Made by a program: the position numbers and the translations under genes | The notes under the pieces: generated by a model | The model's database searches: none | Told to the model about the DNA's origin: nothing | Seen by the model: the letters and a program-made list of their open reading frames with translations, nothing else | Assembly: GCA_024515975.1 (NCBI GenBank) | Contig: JAMSKV010000011.1 | Location: 1 to 64,000, forward strand | Direction: 5' to 3' | DNA from: Endosaccharibacter trunci | Lineage (GTDB): Bacteria > Pseudomonadota > Alphaproteobacteria > Acetobacterales > Acetobacteraceae | Length of the DNA stretch: 64,000 nucleotides | Part shown: in pieces, positions 16,650-25,942 of the stretch | Numbering within the stretch: position 1 is the stretch's first letter | How the letters are laid out: each line of letters begins with the position of its first letter

Positions 16650-18395
16650 TCAGCTATCCACCCGGCTCAGGGCCCAGCGCACTGTGCGTGCCGCCAGCGC
16701 GGCGTCCGGACCGGACTCATGCGCGGCGGTGTCAGCGTGCTCGGCGTCGCCCGTGGCGGACGGCGGATCCGCCGCATCCTTCTCGGCCACCCTGGCGACG
16801 GCCGGCGTCACCGCGATCACGATCTGGGTGCTGCGTTTGGGAGTCTCGCCGCCCAGATAGACGCTCTCCTCGACCGCCAAACGCCCACTATCGGCGCGCA
16901 GCCGCCATTTGGCGCCAGAGCCCAGCGTGAGCAGCACCGAACCGCCCTCCTCGTCCGCCGGGGATTCGCGACGCGCGGTCACCGCCGGATGCAGATGGAA
17001 GCGCAGCGCGAACGGCACCGGCTTCTCGGCCAGTCCCTCGCCCAGAAGCGCGTCCTCGCCGCGGATATCCTCGCCGCCCTCTGCAATATAGATGCGCCGC
17101 GCATGGGTGGCGCCGAACCCCGGCAGATAGCCGTCCTGGGTCAGATCAAGCCAATGCGCGCCCGACGCTTCGTGATGATCCACCGTCACCTTGTTCGGAC
17201 GGCGCGAAACATGGCCGGCGCGGAACTCCGTGGACGAGGTGTCGGCCACCACCAGGGTGGAATGCGCGGCAGTGGCGCGCAACGCGTCGCGCCAGGCGGG
17301 CGCCATGCCGGCCCCGCAATTGGTGATCAGACGTTCGCGCCCGACCGACAGCTCGAACGACAGCGTGCCCGCATGGGCGTTGGCGGAAAAGCCCGCCGGC
17401 GGCGGCGGACCGACATCGGCGATCAGCGCCACGCGGCCGGACTGGATGCGCACGAAGCCGCCATCGGGCATGGCGGTCGCCTGCGACCGGCCGCGCGTGG
17501 CCTGGCTCAGCACCAGATCGATCCGGGCCGGATTTTCCTCGGAAGCGCCGTTGAACAGCGCGAGCCCGCCATCGGGATGGCGCAGGGCGCGCAGCACGGG
17601 CGCCATCCGGTCCAGCGCCGCGGCCATGGCGAGAGGCGGCGCGATCTGGCCGGTCTGCATCAGCAGGCGCATCTCGGCCAGTTCGCGCAGGGCCGCGAGC
17701 TGCGAGGCCGGGCTGCGCTCGGCATGGGTCCCGTCCGGCAGGATCTGCCGGCCGATCTCCGGGCCGATATGGCGCAGGGTACGCGTGAGGTAGCCGGACT
17801 GTCCGGGCATCGCCACCGCGCAGGCCAGCAGCCCTTTCAGGCAGGCCAGGGCATGATGATCGTGGTCCGGCGTCGGAATCCCGGCAGCCAGGAGACGCGC
17901 CTCGGCGAACAGGCGCGTCATGAGCTTCTGCCGAAAGGAATCGTCGGCGGAGGCGGCGAAGAAGTCGAAATGCGAGAGCCACGCGGTAACGCGGGATGCC
18001 ACCACATGCGGCAGGCGTGCGACCGGATCGTGCGGCGGACGCGACAACCATTCCAGCACGAGGGCGCGCGCCCGCAGACGGCCGCCATCCGTGCCCAGCG
18101 CCCGGAGATCGCGCAGCCAGGAGAAGCCGTGCGCGTGGGCGCGCAGCGCCTCGGGCACGGTCTGGTCGTTCCATTGGCCCTCGCCCTGGCCGGGGGCGAG
18201 ACGAACGACAGAGCCGGCGAACACAAGTTCGCCCTTCATCAGCCGGCTGCCGCGCCCGGTATCGCCGGGCCAGGGATCGCGGATGGATACGGAAGGAGCG
18301 TCGGGAACACGGCTGCCGGCCAGGCCGGGCATGCCGGCCAGCGACAGGCGGGCAATCCCCAGGCGCGCGTCCCGTGTCCAGCGACCCATCACCAT
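16650..18395 (-). CDS. heparinase II/III family protein
   Basis: A 581-residue protein with the two-part layout of the heparinase II/III family: an alpha-helical toroid (about residues 60-330) and a beta-rich C-terminal domain that begins near AHAGTLSFELSVGRERLITNCG. The segment SANAHAGTLSFEL holds the histidine of the family signature. Family members are polysaccharide lyases or relatives that bind uronic-acid polymers. The open frame continues upstream over rpe, but the ATG at 18395, 19 bp after the rpe stop, is the sensible start. Lying between rpe and a glycosyltransferase, it may trim a surface polysaccharide. Confidence 0.8.
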   Translation of the reverse strand: MVMGRWTRDARLGIARLSLAGMPGLAGSRVPDAPSVSIRDPWPGDTGRGSRLMKGELVFAGSVVRLAPGQGEGQWNDQTVPEALRAHAHGFSWLRDLRALGTDGGRLRARALVLEWLSRPPHDPVARLPHVVASRVTAWLSHFDFFAASADDSFRQKLMTRLFAEARLLAAGIPTPDHDHHALACLKGLLACAVAMPGQSGYLTRTLRHIGPEIGRQILPDGTHAERSPASQLAALRELAEMRLLMQTGQIAPPLAMAAALDRMAPVLRALRHPDGGLALFNGASEENPARIDLVLSQATRGRSQATAMPDGGFVRIQSGRVALIADVGPPPPAGFSANAHAGTLSFELSVGRERLITNCGAGMAPAWRDALRATAAHSTLVVADTSSTEFRAGHVSRRPNKVTVDHHEASGAHWLDLTQDGYLPGFGATHARRIYIAEGGEDIRGEDALLGEGLAEKPVPFALRFHLHPAVTARRESPADEEGGSVLLTLGSGAKWRLRADSGRLAVEESVYLGGETPKRSTQIVIAVTPAVARVAEKDAADPPSATGDAEHADTAAHESGPDAALAARTVRWALSRVDS

Positions 18396-18414
18396 TCGCG
18401 GCCGCGCCGGGGCG

Positions 18415-19107
18415 TCATGCGGCGACGGCGCCGCCGCGCAGGGACCGGATCGCCGCCGCGCGGTCGGGCAGGCCGAACACCGAGGTCCCCGCCACCAGAA
18501 CGTCGGCGCCGGCCTCGGTGCAGAGCCCGGCCGTTTCGGGATCGATGCCGCCATCCACGCCGATCCGGATAGGGCGGCCGGTCTCGTCGGCCATGCGGCG
18601 CAGCGTGCGGATCTTGTTCAGCTGGGACCGGAGGAATTTCTGCCCACCGAAGCCGGGATTGACCGTCATCACCAGGATCATGTCGACCAGATCCAGCACA
18701 GGGGCGATCATCTCGGCCGGCGTCGCCGGATTGATGGCGATGCCGGGCTTGATACCGAGCGCACGCACGGCCTGGAGCGAGCGATGCGTGTTGGGCCCGG
18801 CCTCCACGTGCAGATGAATGTGCTCGGCGCCCGCCTCGGCGAACATGTCCAGGAACGGGTCCACCGGCGCGATCATCAGATGCACGTCGAACACCAGCTT
18901 CGTGCGTGGACGCAGCGCCTTGATCACCGGGGCGCCGAAACTGAGATTGGGCACGAAATGCCCGTCCATCACGTCCAGATGCACCCAGTCGGCGCCCGCC
19001 GCCTCGATGGACGCGAGTTCCTCGTCGAGCCGGCCGAAATCGGCGGCAAGCAGGCTGGGCGCCACCAGGATGGCATTCGGATCGGAGGCTGATTCTGTGT
19101 TGCTCAT
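18415..19107 (-). CDS. rpe: ribulose-phosphate 3-epimerase
   Basis: A 230-residue TIM-barrel enzyme converting ribulose 5-phosphate to xylulose 5-phosphate in the pentose phosphate pathway, the main sugar route in acetic acid bacteria. Signature runs: APSLLAADFGRL, HLDVMDGHFVPNLSFG (metal-binding His and Asp), VHLMI, MTVNPGFGGQKF and the phosphate-binding IGVDGGI. The ATG at 19107 (MSNTESASDPN) is preferred over upstream in-frame codons at 19119 and 19134. First gene of the rpe-heparinase-glycosyltransferase set. Confidence 0.93.
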   Translation of the reverse strand: MSNTESASDPNAILVAPSLLAADFGRLDEELASIEAAGADWVHLDVMDGHFVPNLSFGAPVIKALRPRTKLVFDVHLMIAPVDPFLDMFAEAGAEHIHLHVEAGPNTHRSLQAVRALGIKPGIAINPATPAEMIAPVLDLVDMILVMTVNPGFGGQKFLRSQLNKIRTLRRMADETGRPIRIGVDGGIDPETAGLCTEAGADVLVAGTSVFGLPDRAAAIRSLRGGAVAA

Positions 19108-19153
19108 GCGTGCGCGCATGGTGCAATGGATCAACCGGCCCGCACAAGGTCAC

Positions 19154-19178
19154 GTCCCGGCGAAACGATCGCCGGGAC
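19154..19178 (-). terminator. strong hairpin between the thioredoxin-fold gene and rpe
   Basis: GTCCCGGCGA/TCGCCGGGAC, a perfect 10-bp stem with an AACGA loop, located between the stop of the gene at 19194 and the rpe start at 19107. It lacks a long U run on the leftward strand, so it may be a weak terminator or an RNA-processing hairpin. Confidence 0.6.
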
Positions 19179-19193
19179 AGCCCGCTTGTTCCG

Positions 19194-20735
19194 TCAGGTT
19201 TTCAAGACGTTCTGACAGCGATTGCCGGCGCAGGCGGCATCGAGCCGCGCGCCGAGCTGCGCCAGCACCGCAGCCCCGTCGTTCCGGGCGCTCCAGGCCC
19301 GGAGCTGATCGCCCCAGCGCGCCACCTTGCGCTGGGTCCGCTCCGCATAGCCTGCGGTGTCGTGCGCCAGCCGGTCGACCACCATGGACGCCGCCGCCGA
19401 AACCGCCTGCTTGTCGGTCGGCTCCAGACGCATCACCGCCTCCGAATAGCGGATCGCCCACTGGATGCGCGTCGCCGGTCCCACCGCCGATTCCGCCGCC
19501 TTGCGCGACCAGTCCAGAGCGGCCGCGTCGTTCTTCTCCGCCGCCGCCAGGTCCGACAGATCGGCCATGTAGTAGAACGGGGCCACGGCGTGCGGCAGCT
19601 CCGCCTCCCAGAGAGCGGCGCCGCCCTTGGGATCGCCGGCCTCGATCAGCGCCTCCCCGGCGCCGGGCATCACGCCCTGGCGCATCTGCGGGTTGGTCGC
19701 GAGGCGATCGGCCATCGCCACGCGGGCCCGCACCTTGGCCAGCACGGCCTGCGGCACGGCGCCGTGATTCGCGGCCTTGGACAGCACGATCTCCGGGTCG
19801 ATGCTCGACAGGCGATCGCCGAGCGGCAGGCTGTCATCGGCGGCGACCCGGTCCATCGCCGCGATCAGATCATGCGACAGGCGGGAGCGCTCCTTGCCTG
19901 CCGGCAAGGCCAGGATCAGGCTCGCCGTGCCTTCAGCCAGCTCCTGCCGGTTGTTCTTCACCTCGGCGTAGCTGGACAGGATGCCGGGCAGGGTCTGCCG
20001 CAGCACGCTCTGCTGCGCGGCGGAAAGCCTGGGCTGCTCTGCATCGCCGCTGGCCATCAGCAAGGCGGTGAGCGCGAAATGCCGGCGCATCGCCGGATCG
20101 GGCGCGGCCTTGGCCAGCTTGTCCACCAGAACCGAACCCCTGGCCAGATCGCCGACATGCTTCGGATCGTCGAGCCAGTCGAAGCTGGACAGAAGCTGCC
20201 AGTCGGCCGGGGTCAGCGCGCCGGGAGTCTCGGCCCGTGCCAGCAGATCCTCGGTGGAGGAGGTGCGCGCGGCGGCGAGCTTCAGCACGCCGGTCAGCGT
20301 GTCCGCCATGGAGCCGCCCGAAAGACGGGTCACTTCCGTGCGGTCGGGCAGCAGCACGATCACGGTGGGATAGCCGGCAATGCCGAAGCGCTCGCCCCAT
20401 TTCTGCGCGTCGGGGGCGTCGCCATCGAGATGCACGGGAATGAAGTTCCGCGTCTCGGCGATGAAGGTCGGGTCCTTGAACAGGCTCTGCTTCAGCTGAT
20501 TGCAGGGCGGGCACCATTTGGCGCCCCAGTACAGCAGGACGGGCTTGTTCTTCTCGCGCGCTTCCGCGAACGCATCCTCGACGTCGCCCTCGCGCCAGGC
20601 GATCTGCGGCGCGGAAGCGTCCGGGTTCTGCCCGGCAACGGCGGGCGGCGCGGTCCGCGCCATCGCCGGGTTCGGTGCGGCACCCATCGCCGCGATCGCC
20701 GATCCGGCGACCAGAAACCCTAACCAACGATGCAT
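19194..20735 (-). CDS. periplasmic thioredoxin-fold protein with long helical C-terminal domain
   Basis: A 513-residue exported protein. After a signal peptide (AMGAAPNPAMA, cleavage about residue 27) comes a thioredoxin domain with the active site WCPPC (cysteines about 75 and 78), the cis-proline motif GIAGYPTVIVL, and then a roughly 350-residue helical region rich in Ala and Leu that resembles TPR-like arrays. A CPPC site suggests thiol-disulfide exchange in the periplasm. The ATG at 20735 has GGAGGG seven bases upstream; a TTG precedes it. The partner and substrate are unknown. Confidence 0.8.
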   Translation of the reverse strand: MHRWLGFLVAGSAIAAMGAAPNPAMARTAPPAVAGQNPDASAPQIAWREGDVEDAFAEAREKNKPVLLYWGAKWCPPCNQLKQSLFKDPTFIAETRNFIPVHLDGDAPDAQKWGERFGIAGYPTVIVLLPDRTEVTRLSGGSMADTLTGVLKLAAARTSSTEDLLARAETPGALTPADWQLLSSFDWLDDPKHVGDLARGSVLVDKLAKAAPDPAMRRHFALTALLMASGDAEQPRLSAAQQSVLRQTLPGILSSYAEVKNNRQELAEGTASLILALPAGKERSRLSHDLIAAMDRVAADDSLPLGDRLSSIDPEIVLSKAANHGAVPQAVLAKVRARVAMADRLATNPQMRQGVMPGAGEALIEAGDPKGGAALWEAELPHAVAPFYYMADLSDLAAAEKNDAAALDWSRKAAESAVGPATRIQWAIRYSEAVMRLEPTDKQAVSAAASMVVDRLAHDTAGYAERTQRKVARWGDQLRAWSARNDGAAVLAQLGARLDAACAGNRCQNVLKT

Positions 20736-20831
20736 CAACCAACCCTCCGGCGAACGGCGCCTGCGTGACGCGAAGGCCGGATCGTGCAGGAGCTTCGATA
20801 CGCTGAACAGCCGGGATGCGGTCTGGAAGAC

Positions 20832-20901
20832 GCAAAAACACCTCCGTCCGTTTGGGGCGGCGTGCGCGTCGCGGCACGGAGCAGAACGGTCCTTGGTTCC
20901 C
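20832..20901. repeat. possible decayed copy of the family A element
   Basis: GACGCAAAAACACCTCCGTCCGTTTGG matches in two blocks the inner part of the complete copies, and AGAACGGTCCTTGGTTCC resembles the far arm, but neither hairpin is preserved. It occupies the gap between the genes at 19194 and 20904. I see nothing else in that gap. Confidence 0.45.
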
Positions 20902-20903
20902 GC

Positions 20904-22178
20904 TCAGTCGCGGATGAACCGGGCGGCGAAGAACCCGTCCATGCCCCCGCGCTCCGGCCACAAACCGGGATGGGTCCGAAGCCAGCCCTCCGCGGTCCGG
21001 GCCTCCGGCACATCCGCCAGCTCCGCCTCGGTGAACGGATCGGGGCGCAAGCCGAACCGCGCCGCAGCGGCCGCGCGCTGCGGTCCTTCCTCCGGCTGCA
21101 TCGAACACACGGCGTAAACCAGCCGCCCGCCCGGGCGCAGCATGCGCGCAGCCGCTTCGATCAGGCGATCCTGGGTTTCGGACAGGCCGCCGGGATCGGC
21201 CGCGCGACGCAGGCGCAGCACGTCCGGATGGCGACGCGCGGTGCCGGTGGCCGAACAGGGCGCATCCAGCAGGACCGCATCCAGAGGTTGAGCGGGACGC
21301 CATTCCGTGGCGTCGGCCTGCACCAGCTCCACCGCCAGGCCGAGCCGGGCGACGTTCTCGCGCAGGCGGCGCAAACGCTGCGCGTCACGCTCCACCGCCA
21401 CCACGCGCGCGCCGGAATGGGCGAGCTGCGCGGTTTTTCCGCCCGGCGCCGCGCAGAGATCGGCGATGAGTTCACCAGGCCGGGCCGCCAGCAGGCGCGC
21501 CGGCAAGGAAGCGGCCGCATCCTGCACCCAGAACGCGCCCTGCTCGAAACCGGGCAGAGCGGCGACGCGCGTACCGGCGGGCAGGCGCACGGAGCCGGTG
21601 GGCAGCACGACGCCGCCTTCGGGCACGGCGGCGCCGGGAGCCAGCGACAGATCGAGCGGGGCTTCCCCGCCCAGGGCCTCGGCGATGCGCCGCGCATCGC
21701 TACCCCAGCTCGACCACAGCCAGGCGGGAACATCGAGACGCGCCTGGTCCAGACCGTCCAGCGCTGCCGTCCCGGCCTGCGCCACGCGTCGCAGCACGGC
21801 GTTCACCAGCCCGGCGAACGGTTCGAGCTTGTTGTTGCGCACCAGCGACACGATGGTGCCGACGGCCGCATGCGCCGGCGTGTCGAGCAGCAGCAGCTGG
21901 GCCGCGCCCATCAGCAGCGCCAGCCGCACCCGTTCCGGCGGGGCCTTCTTCAGGAACGACTCCACCGCGGCATCCAGCGTGCCCATGCGGCGCAGAACGG
22001 TGGCCGCTAAACGATGCGCGGCCGCCCGGTCGCGCGACAGGACCTGGCTATCGGCCGGGTCCGCCGAGTCCAGCGCATCTTCCAGCGCCCGGCGCTTCTC
22101 GCTGACCGCCACGAGGACGTCGAAGGCGATCTGGCGGGTCGGATCGGAAGACGGGGGACGCGTTAATCGGCTGTTCAT
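20904..22178 (-). CDS. rsmB: 16S rRNA (cytosine-C5-)-methyltransferase RsmB
   Basis: A 424-residue protein with an N-terminal NusB-like RNA-binding domain (about residues 15-135) and a Rossmann-type methyltransferase domain. The SAM-binding motif is LIADLCAAPGGKTAQLA (about 240-256), and the two catalytic-loop cysteines occur in DAPCSATGTARRHPD and VYAVCSMQPEE. This arrangement marks RsmB/Sun, which methylates C967 of 16S rRNA. The gene is divergent from the unknown operon that starts at 22291. Confidence 0.9.
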   Translation of the reverse strand: MNSRLTRPPSSDPTRQIAFDVLVAVSEKRRALEDALDSADPADSQVLSRDRAAAHRLAATVLRRMGTLDAAVESFLKKAPPERVRLALLMGAAQLLLLDTPAHAAVGTIVSLVRNNKLEPFAGLVNAVLRRVAQAGTAALDGLDQARLDVPAWLWSSWGSDARRIAEALGGEAPLDLSLAPGAAVPEGGVVLPTGSVRLPAGTRVAALPGFEQGAFWVQDAAASLPARLLAARPGELIADLCAAPGGKTAQLAHSGARVVAVERDAQRLRRLRENVARLGLAVELVQADATEWRPAQPLDAVLLDAPCSATGTARRHPDVLRLRRAADPGGLSETQDRLIEAAARMLRPGGRLVYAVCSMQPEEGPQRAAAAARFGLRPDPFTEAELADVPEARTAEGWLRTHPGLWPERGGMDGFFAARFIRD

Positions 22179-22290
22179 CGTTATCGGTCAGTATCCCACA
22201 CGGTGCGGTGCGCCGCCGGACAGATGCCACGCGCGTGGCCGAACCGCCAGGGCGCCGCCACAGACAAGAATTGTCCAAGGGTGGCCGTCG

Positions 22291-23433
22291 ATGATGCGCT
22301 CGCAAGAATGGCAGCAGGACCAGCGAAGCGCGGAAGACGCATCCGGAACGCATATCCCCTTCACGGCGCCGCTTCTCTCCGGCGTCTGCGCACGACGCAG
22401 CCGGAGCGCACCGGAATTCCTGATGCCGAATCCGTCCGGCCGCCGCGGCATCTATGTCGTGAGCTGGAAATCCGTCGCCGAATACGCGTCGCCGACGCTG
22501 CACGATCACGTTCTGTCCGGCCGGCTGGCGGAACTGGACGTTCTGGATCCGCCCTCCGTGCGCGCTGCTGCGACGGGGGTGGCATTGGAGGGCTATGCCG
22601 GGCCCGCGGTCGCCGAGGCGGCGGAACGTGGACGGGCACGAGAGGACGGCCAGCAGCTCCGGCTCTGGTCGCGCCTGATGATGGCGCTGATCGAGGACGC
22701 CTCTATGGGCGAGGAGGAACGGATCGGCTTTCTTCAGAGGCTTGGCCGGGCGGGCCCGCGCATGATGACCACCGGCCTGAACACGCTGGCGGACCGCCTG
22801 GGCTGGGAACCGGGCACTCTTTTCGAAGCGCTGGGCCGGCTCTCCACCGGCTACGCGCCGCTACTGCCAGGCGGCCGCATGACGGTGCTGCTGGTTCTGT
22901 TCGAGCGCATGCGCGGCGAGATCGCGCGCGAGATCAGCCTGCTTCGCGCCGAGCGCGGCACCGGTCATGCGTTGAACGCCAAGCTAGGCCGGCTGCTGCC
23001 GGACCTCGAGCACTGCCAGCACCATGGGCGGGCGCTGACCGAGAGAGCGCTCCGGCGCCTGGATCAGCCTCTGGGGCTGCTCCGCGACTGGCAGACCGAC
23101 CCCATTCTTTCACTCAGACCCGCAATCGCCGCCGAAAGCGCTCTGGACGGCTGGGACCACATTGCCTGCCTTTGGCAGGATTGCGCCACATCGACGGCGC
23201 GCGTCGCCGTTCTGCCGGAACTCGCTGCGCTGCTGCGCCTGCTCTCGGAACGAATCCGCGCGGAAGACGGGATTGCCCGTAACCCCGTCGAAACGCGCGA
23301 CGAAACCGCAATAGTGCCGGCCGCTCGAGACCATCCCGGCGAAACTACCCTCGCGGGATCGATCGTCGATCTGGTGGAGCGCAACGAACGGGTCCGGGCG
23401 CTGGAACTCGAGCTGGGAAGCCTCCATGCCTGA
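22291..23433 (+). CDS. unknown protein, paralogue of the product of the gene at 24726 (gene A of a three-gene operon)
   Basis: A 380-residue soluble protein with no family I can name. Near its N-terminus it carries EFLMPNPSGRRGIYVVSW (about residues 41-58), and it ends in VERNERVRALELELG; both blocks recur in the gene starting at 24726, and the stretch between them (TLHDHVLSGRLAE, then an Ala-rich helix) is also similar, so the two arose by duplication. There is no signal peptide or membrane segment. Charged helices dominate. The stop overlaps the next gene's start by 8 bp (ATGCCTGA), so the genes are translationally coupled. A second ATG directly follows the first. Confidence 0.75.
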   Translation: MMRSQEWQQDQRSAEDASGTHIPFTAPLLSGVCARRSRSAPEFLMPNPSGRRGIYVVSWKSVAEYASPTLHDHVLSGRLAELDVLDPPSVRAAATGVALEGYAGPAVAEAAERGRAREDGQQLRLWSRLMMALIEDASMGEEERIGFLQRLGRAGPRMMTTGLNTLADRLGWEPGTLFEALGRLSTGYAPLLPGGRMTVLLVLFERMRGEIAREISLLRAERGTGHALNAKLGRLLPDLEHCQHHGRALTERALRRLDQPLGLLRDWQTDPILSLRPAIAAESALDGWDHIACLWQDCATSTARVAVLPELAALLRLLSERIRAEDGIARNPVETRDETAIVPAARDHPGETTLAGSIVDLVERNERVRALELELGSLHA

Positions 23434-24729
23434 CCTTTCCATCGGCAGCCTATTACCGGATCGGCACGATAAGGCCGACCTGCTCGCGCTGGGCAGCGAG
23501 TTCCTGGCCGCGAGCGACGCCAAGCTGCGGAAAGTGACCCGGCTGATCGACAGCATGCCCGAGCGCGGCGCGGCGGACGCGCTTCTGCAACCGGTTCGTG
23601 AGCGGCTCGCCACATTGCGGCCGGTCAGGACCCTGAACCGCAACCGGCTTCTGTTCACGCCTTTCGACCGTCTGCTGGTTCCGCCTACCCGCTGGCAACC
23701 CGGAACGCCCACCCTGCCCCGGTCGATCGTGTCGCCAGTGATCGCCCTGCTCGACGGTGCCGGCGGTCCGGCTCTGCCCGCCCCCCCCTCTTCGACGCCG
23801 ACGACGCGGCCGAACTGTCCCGCCATGGCCGCCCGCTCTGGGCGGCGGCGGCCGATCTTCTGGAGCGCATCCGGATCCGGCAGAAATGGAACGATCCCGC
23901 CTGGCGGCAGGATCAGGGTCTTTCAGTCACCGATCCGGCAGTCACCGATCTGCCCGATCTGTTGCCGATGATGGTGCTCGTGTTCCGGTCCGCCCACGCC
24001 CTTCGCACCCTGCCGCCACCACGCGATCCGGCGCTCGACCGCGCCGTTCTGGTGCTGCTGGAAGCCGCTGCGGATAGCGGCCCACTCGGTTGGGGGACCA
24101 TGCTGGCCTTGCTGTTTGCCGAAGTCCCGACGGATCTTGTGGTCCGTCTCGCCGCGACGCTCGTCCGTGATCATCGCCAGGCTACGCTGCTGCGCGTGGG
24201 CATCGACCAGGCCGTGACGCGCATCCTTGGGCAACTGGAACAGGACGCGCATTTCCCCGACGAGGGTCCGCCCGCCATCGATCCGGCCATGCTGCTGCGC
24301 CGGCTCGAGGTGATGCGTCGCGCAGCCGAGCTGAACCAGATCGAGAACCGCCCCGGTTTCGAGCAGAAACGGTCCGCACGGCTGCAGGACGCCATCAGCA
24401 ACCGCAGCCGCGATCTCTTCCGCCAGAGTTTGCAGGACCGGTTCGAACAGCTCGAACGGACGATCAGGACCGGAACCGGCGATTCCGCGGCGATTCTGGC
24501 GATCGAGGCCGATGCGCGCCGCCTGCGCAGCTTCGCCCTCGGCGCCACCGCGCTGGATAGCGGGCGAGACTACCACGCCATGATCGACGAGGCGATCGCA
24601 CCGTTCATCGGCGCGCTGGATGACCGCACCGCCGTGACCCGGTTGCGGATGGTGGAGCTGCTCTGCGGCAGCGAGCGCGCCGCGCAGCTGGCAACAGCAC
24701 CAGGCCTCAAGCCGAGAAACGAACCATGA
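23426..24729 (+). pseudogene. unknown protein interrupted by a frameshift at a C8 run (gene B of the operon)
   Basis: Two reading frames make one coherent protein. From 23426 the frame reads MPDLSIGSLLPDRHDKADL on to NRLLFTPFDRLLVPP and GGPALPAPP, then shifts at eight C residues (23781-23788). In the -1 frame it continues as LFDADDAAELSRHGRPLWAA without stops to 24729, giving about 434 residues. A ninth C or a -1 slip would restore it. Without it the first frame ends at 23971. Flanking overlaps (8 bp before, 4 bp after) indicate the gene is normally whole. I cannot tell from sequence alone whether this is a sequencing error, a phase-variable tract, programmed slippage or a mutation. Confidence 0.7.
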
Positions 24730-25910
24730 TCGAGGCAATCGCCGATCTGCCCGCCCGAGGCGCCTCCATGTCGTGGCGGACCCGTATGCCAGGTTCGCAC
24801 CCCGTCGGCACGCAGCCGCGCAGTTCCGCTTTTCTGCTCCGTCGCGACGAGAATACCGCCGACGCAGGCGTGCAGCTGCCGCTCCTCACCCCCACTCTGG
24901 CCGGACTGCGTCTGCGCACGGGCAACAATGGAACCGAGTTCATTTTGCCCAATCCGTCCGGTGGCCGCGGTGTCTATGTCACCTCCTGGCCAGTCGTGAC
25001 CGGCTTCGCAACACCCTGCCTGCACGACACGATGTTGATCAGCCGCCTTTCGGGCGAGAAGCACATCGATCCACGGGTTGTGCGGGAGGCGGCACGCTCC
25101 GTCGCAAGCGCGGGGCATGCCGGCGTGATCGCCGCCGAAGCCGCCCGCGACGTGGAAGAGCAGCAGCGCAACGGGGCCCTGCGCCTGGGCGGCCAACTCC
25201 TGATGGTGATCGCGCGTCGCGCCGGCTTCATCCGGCCGGAAGACGCGGCACGCTGTCTCAGCCGGACCGGCTTCTTTCAGATGGCCGGACGGCTCGGCTG
25301 GCATGCTCCGGACCTGGCCGAAGCCCTGCGGAGCGTGTCTTCCCAGTTCGCCACCCTGGCCACGGGTGCCGGAGCAGACGGCTGCCTGCCCGAGGCCTGG
25401 GCCCCGTCCGGCACGCCGCGCGGCGGCGCCGGACGCTGGGGGCGCACCGCCAAACTGCTGCAGAGGCTCCGCAGTGCGCTGGCAGAGGAACAGAGCGCCG
25501 GCCACGGCGCCGACGGCGCCATGATCGGCCGGATCATCAATGCGGCCGATGCCAGCCTCGCCGCGCTCGACCGGTTGCTGCCGGAGGTGGACGCGGTTCT
25601 GCTCGATCCGATGCCGCTGCTGGAAGCCTGGCGGGACGGCGTACGGCAGGGACCGGACTGGCTGCACCGGCTGGAGGCGGTGCTGGATGGCTGGGCGCGC
25701 GTCTGCCTCCTGTGGTTCGATCCCGGCACGCCGGAACGACGGCAGGCGGTGATTGCGGAAATGGCGATCCTGACCCGCACAGTCGGCAATGGCGAAACCC
25801 GCCTTCAAGGTGAGATATCCAGCGACCCCGCCGGCCGGACAGCAATTCTGCTGGCGCGGAACGAACGGCTGCACGCCCGGGAATTACTGCTGGAGATCGG
25901 CGACGCTTGA
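24726..25910 (+). CDS. unknown protein, paralogue of the product of the gene at 22291 (gene C of the operon)
   Basis: A 394-residue soluble protein. It shares with the product of 22291 the motif EFILPNPSGGRGVYVTSW (about residues 62-79), the following TPCLHDTMLISRLSG, an Ala-rich helical part, and the C-terminal ARNERLHARELLLEIGDA. Its start overlaps the stop of the middle gene by 4 bp (ATGA). No catalytic motif, signal peptide or membrane segment is visible. The family appears to be of unknown function; the conserved N-P-S-G-x-R-G-[IV]-Y-V block is the most useful search handle. Confidence 0.78.
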   Translation: MIEAIADLPARGASMSWRTRMPGSHPVGTQPRSSAFLLRRDENTADAGVQLPLLTPTLAGLRLRTGNNGTEFILPNPSGGRGVYVTSWPVVTGFATPCLHDTMLISRLSGEKHIDPRVVREAARSVASAGHAGVIAAEAARDVEEQQRNGALRLGGQLLMVIARRAGFIRPEDAARCLSRTGFFQMAGRLGWHAPDLAEALRSVSSQFATLATGAGADGCLPEAWAPSGTPRGGAGRWGRTAKLLQRLRSALAEEQSAGHGADGAMIGRIINAADASLAALDRLLPEVDAVLLDPMPLLEAWRDGVRQGPDWLHRLEAVLDGWARVCLLWFDPGTPERRQAVIAEMAILTRTVGNGETRLQGEISSDPAGRTAILLARNERLHARELLLEIGDA

Positions 25911-25942
25911 CGTCCCGGCCCAGGCGAAGGAACCAACAGCCG

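Noticed and set aside
19105-19150. A tRNA-like look of the sequence upstream of rpe
   Set aside because: No acceptor, anticodon or T stem can be formed; it is the leader of rpe.
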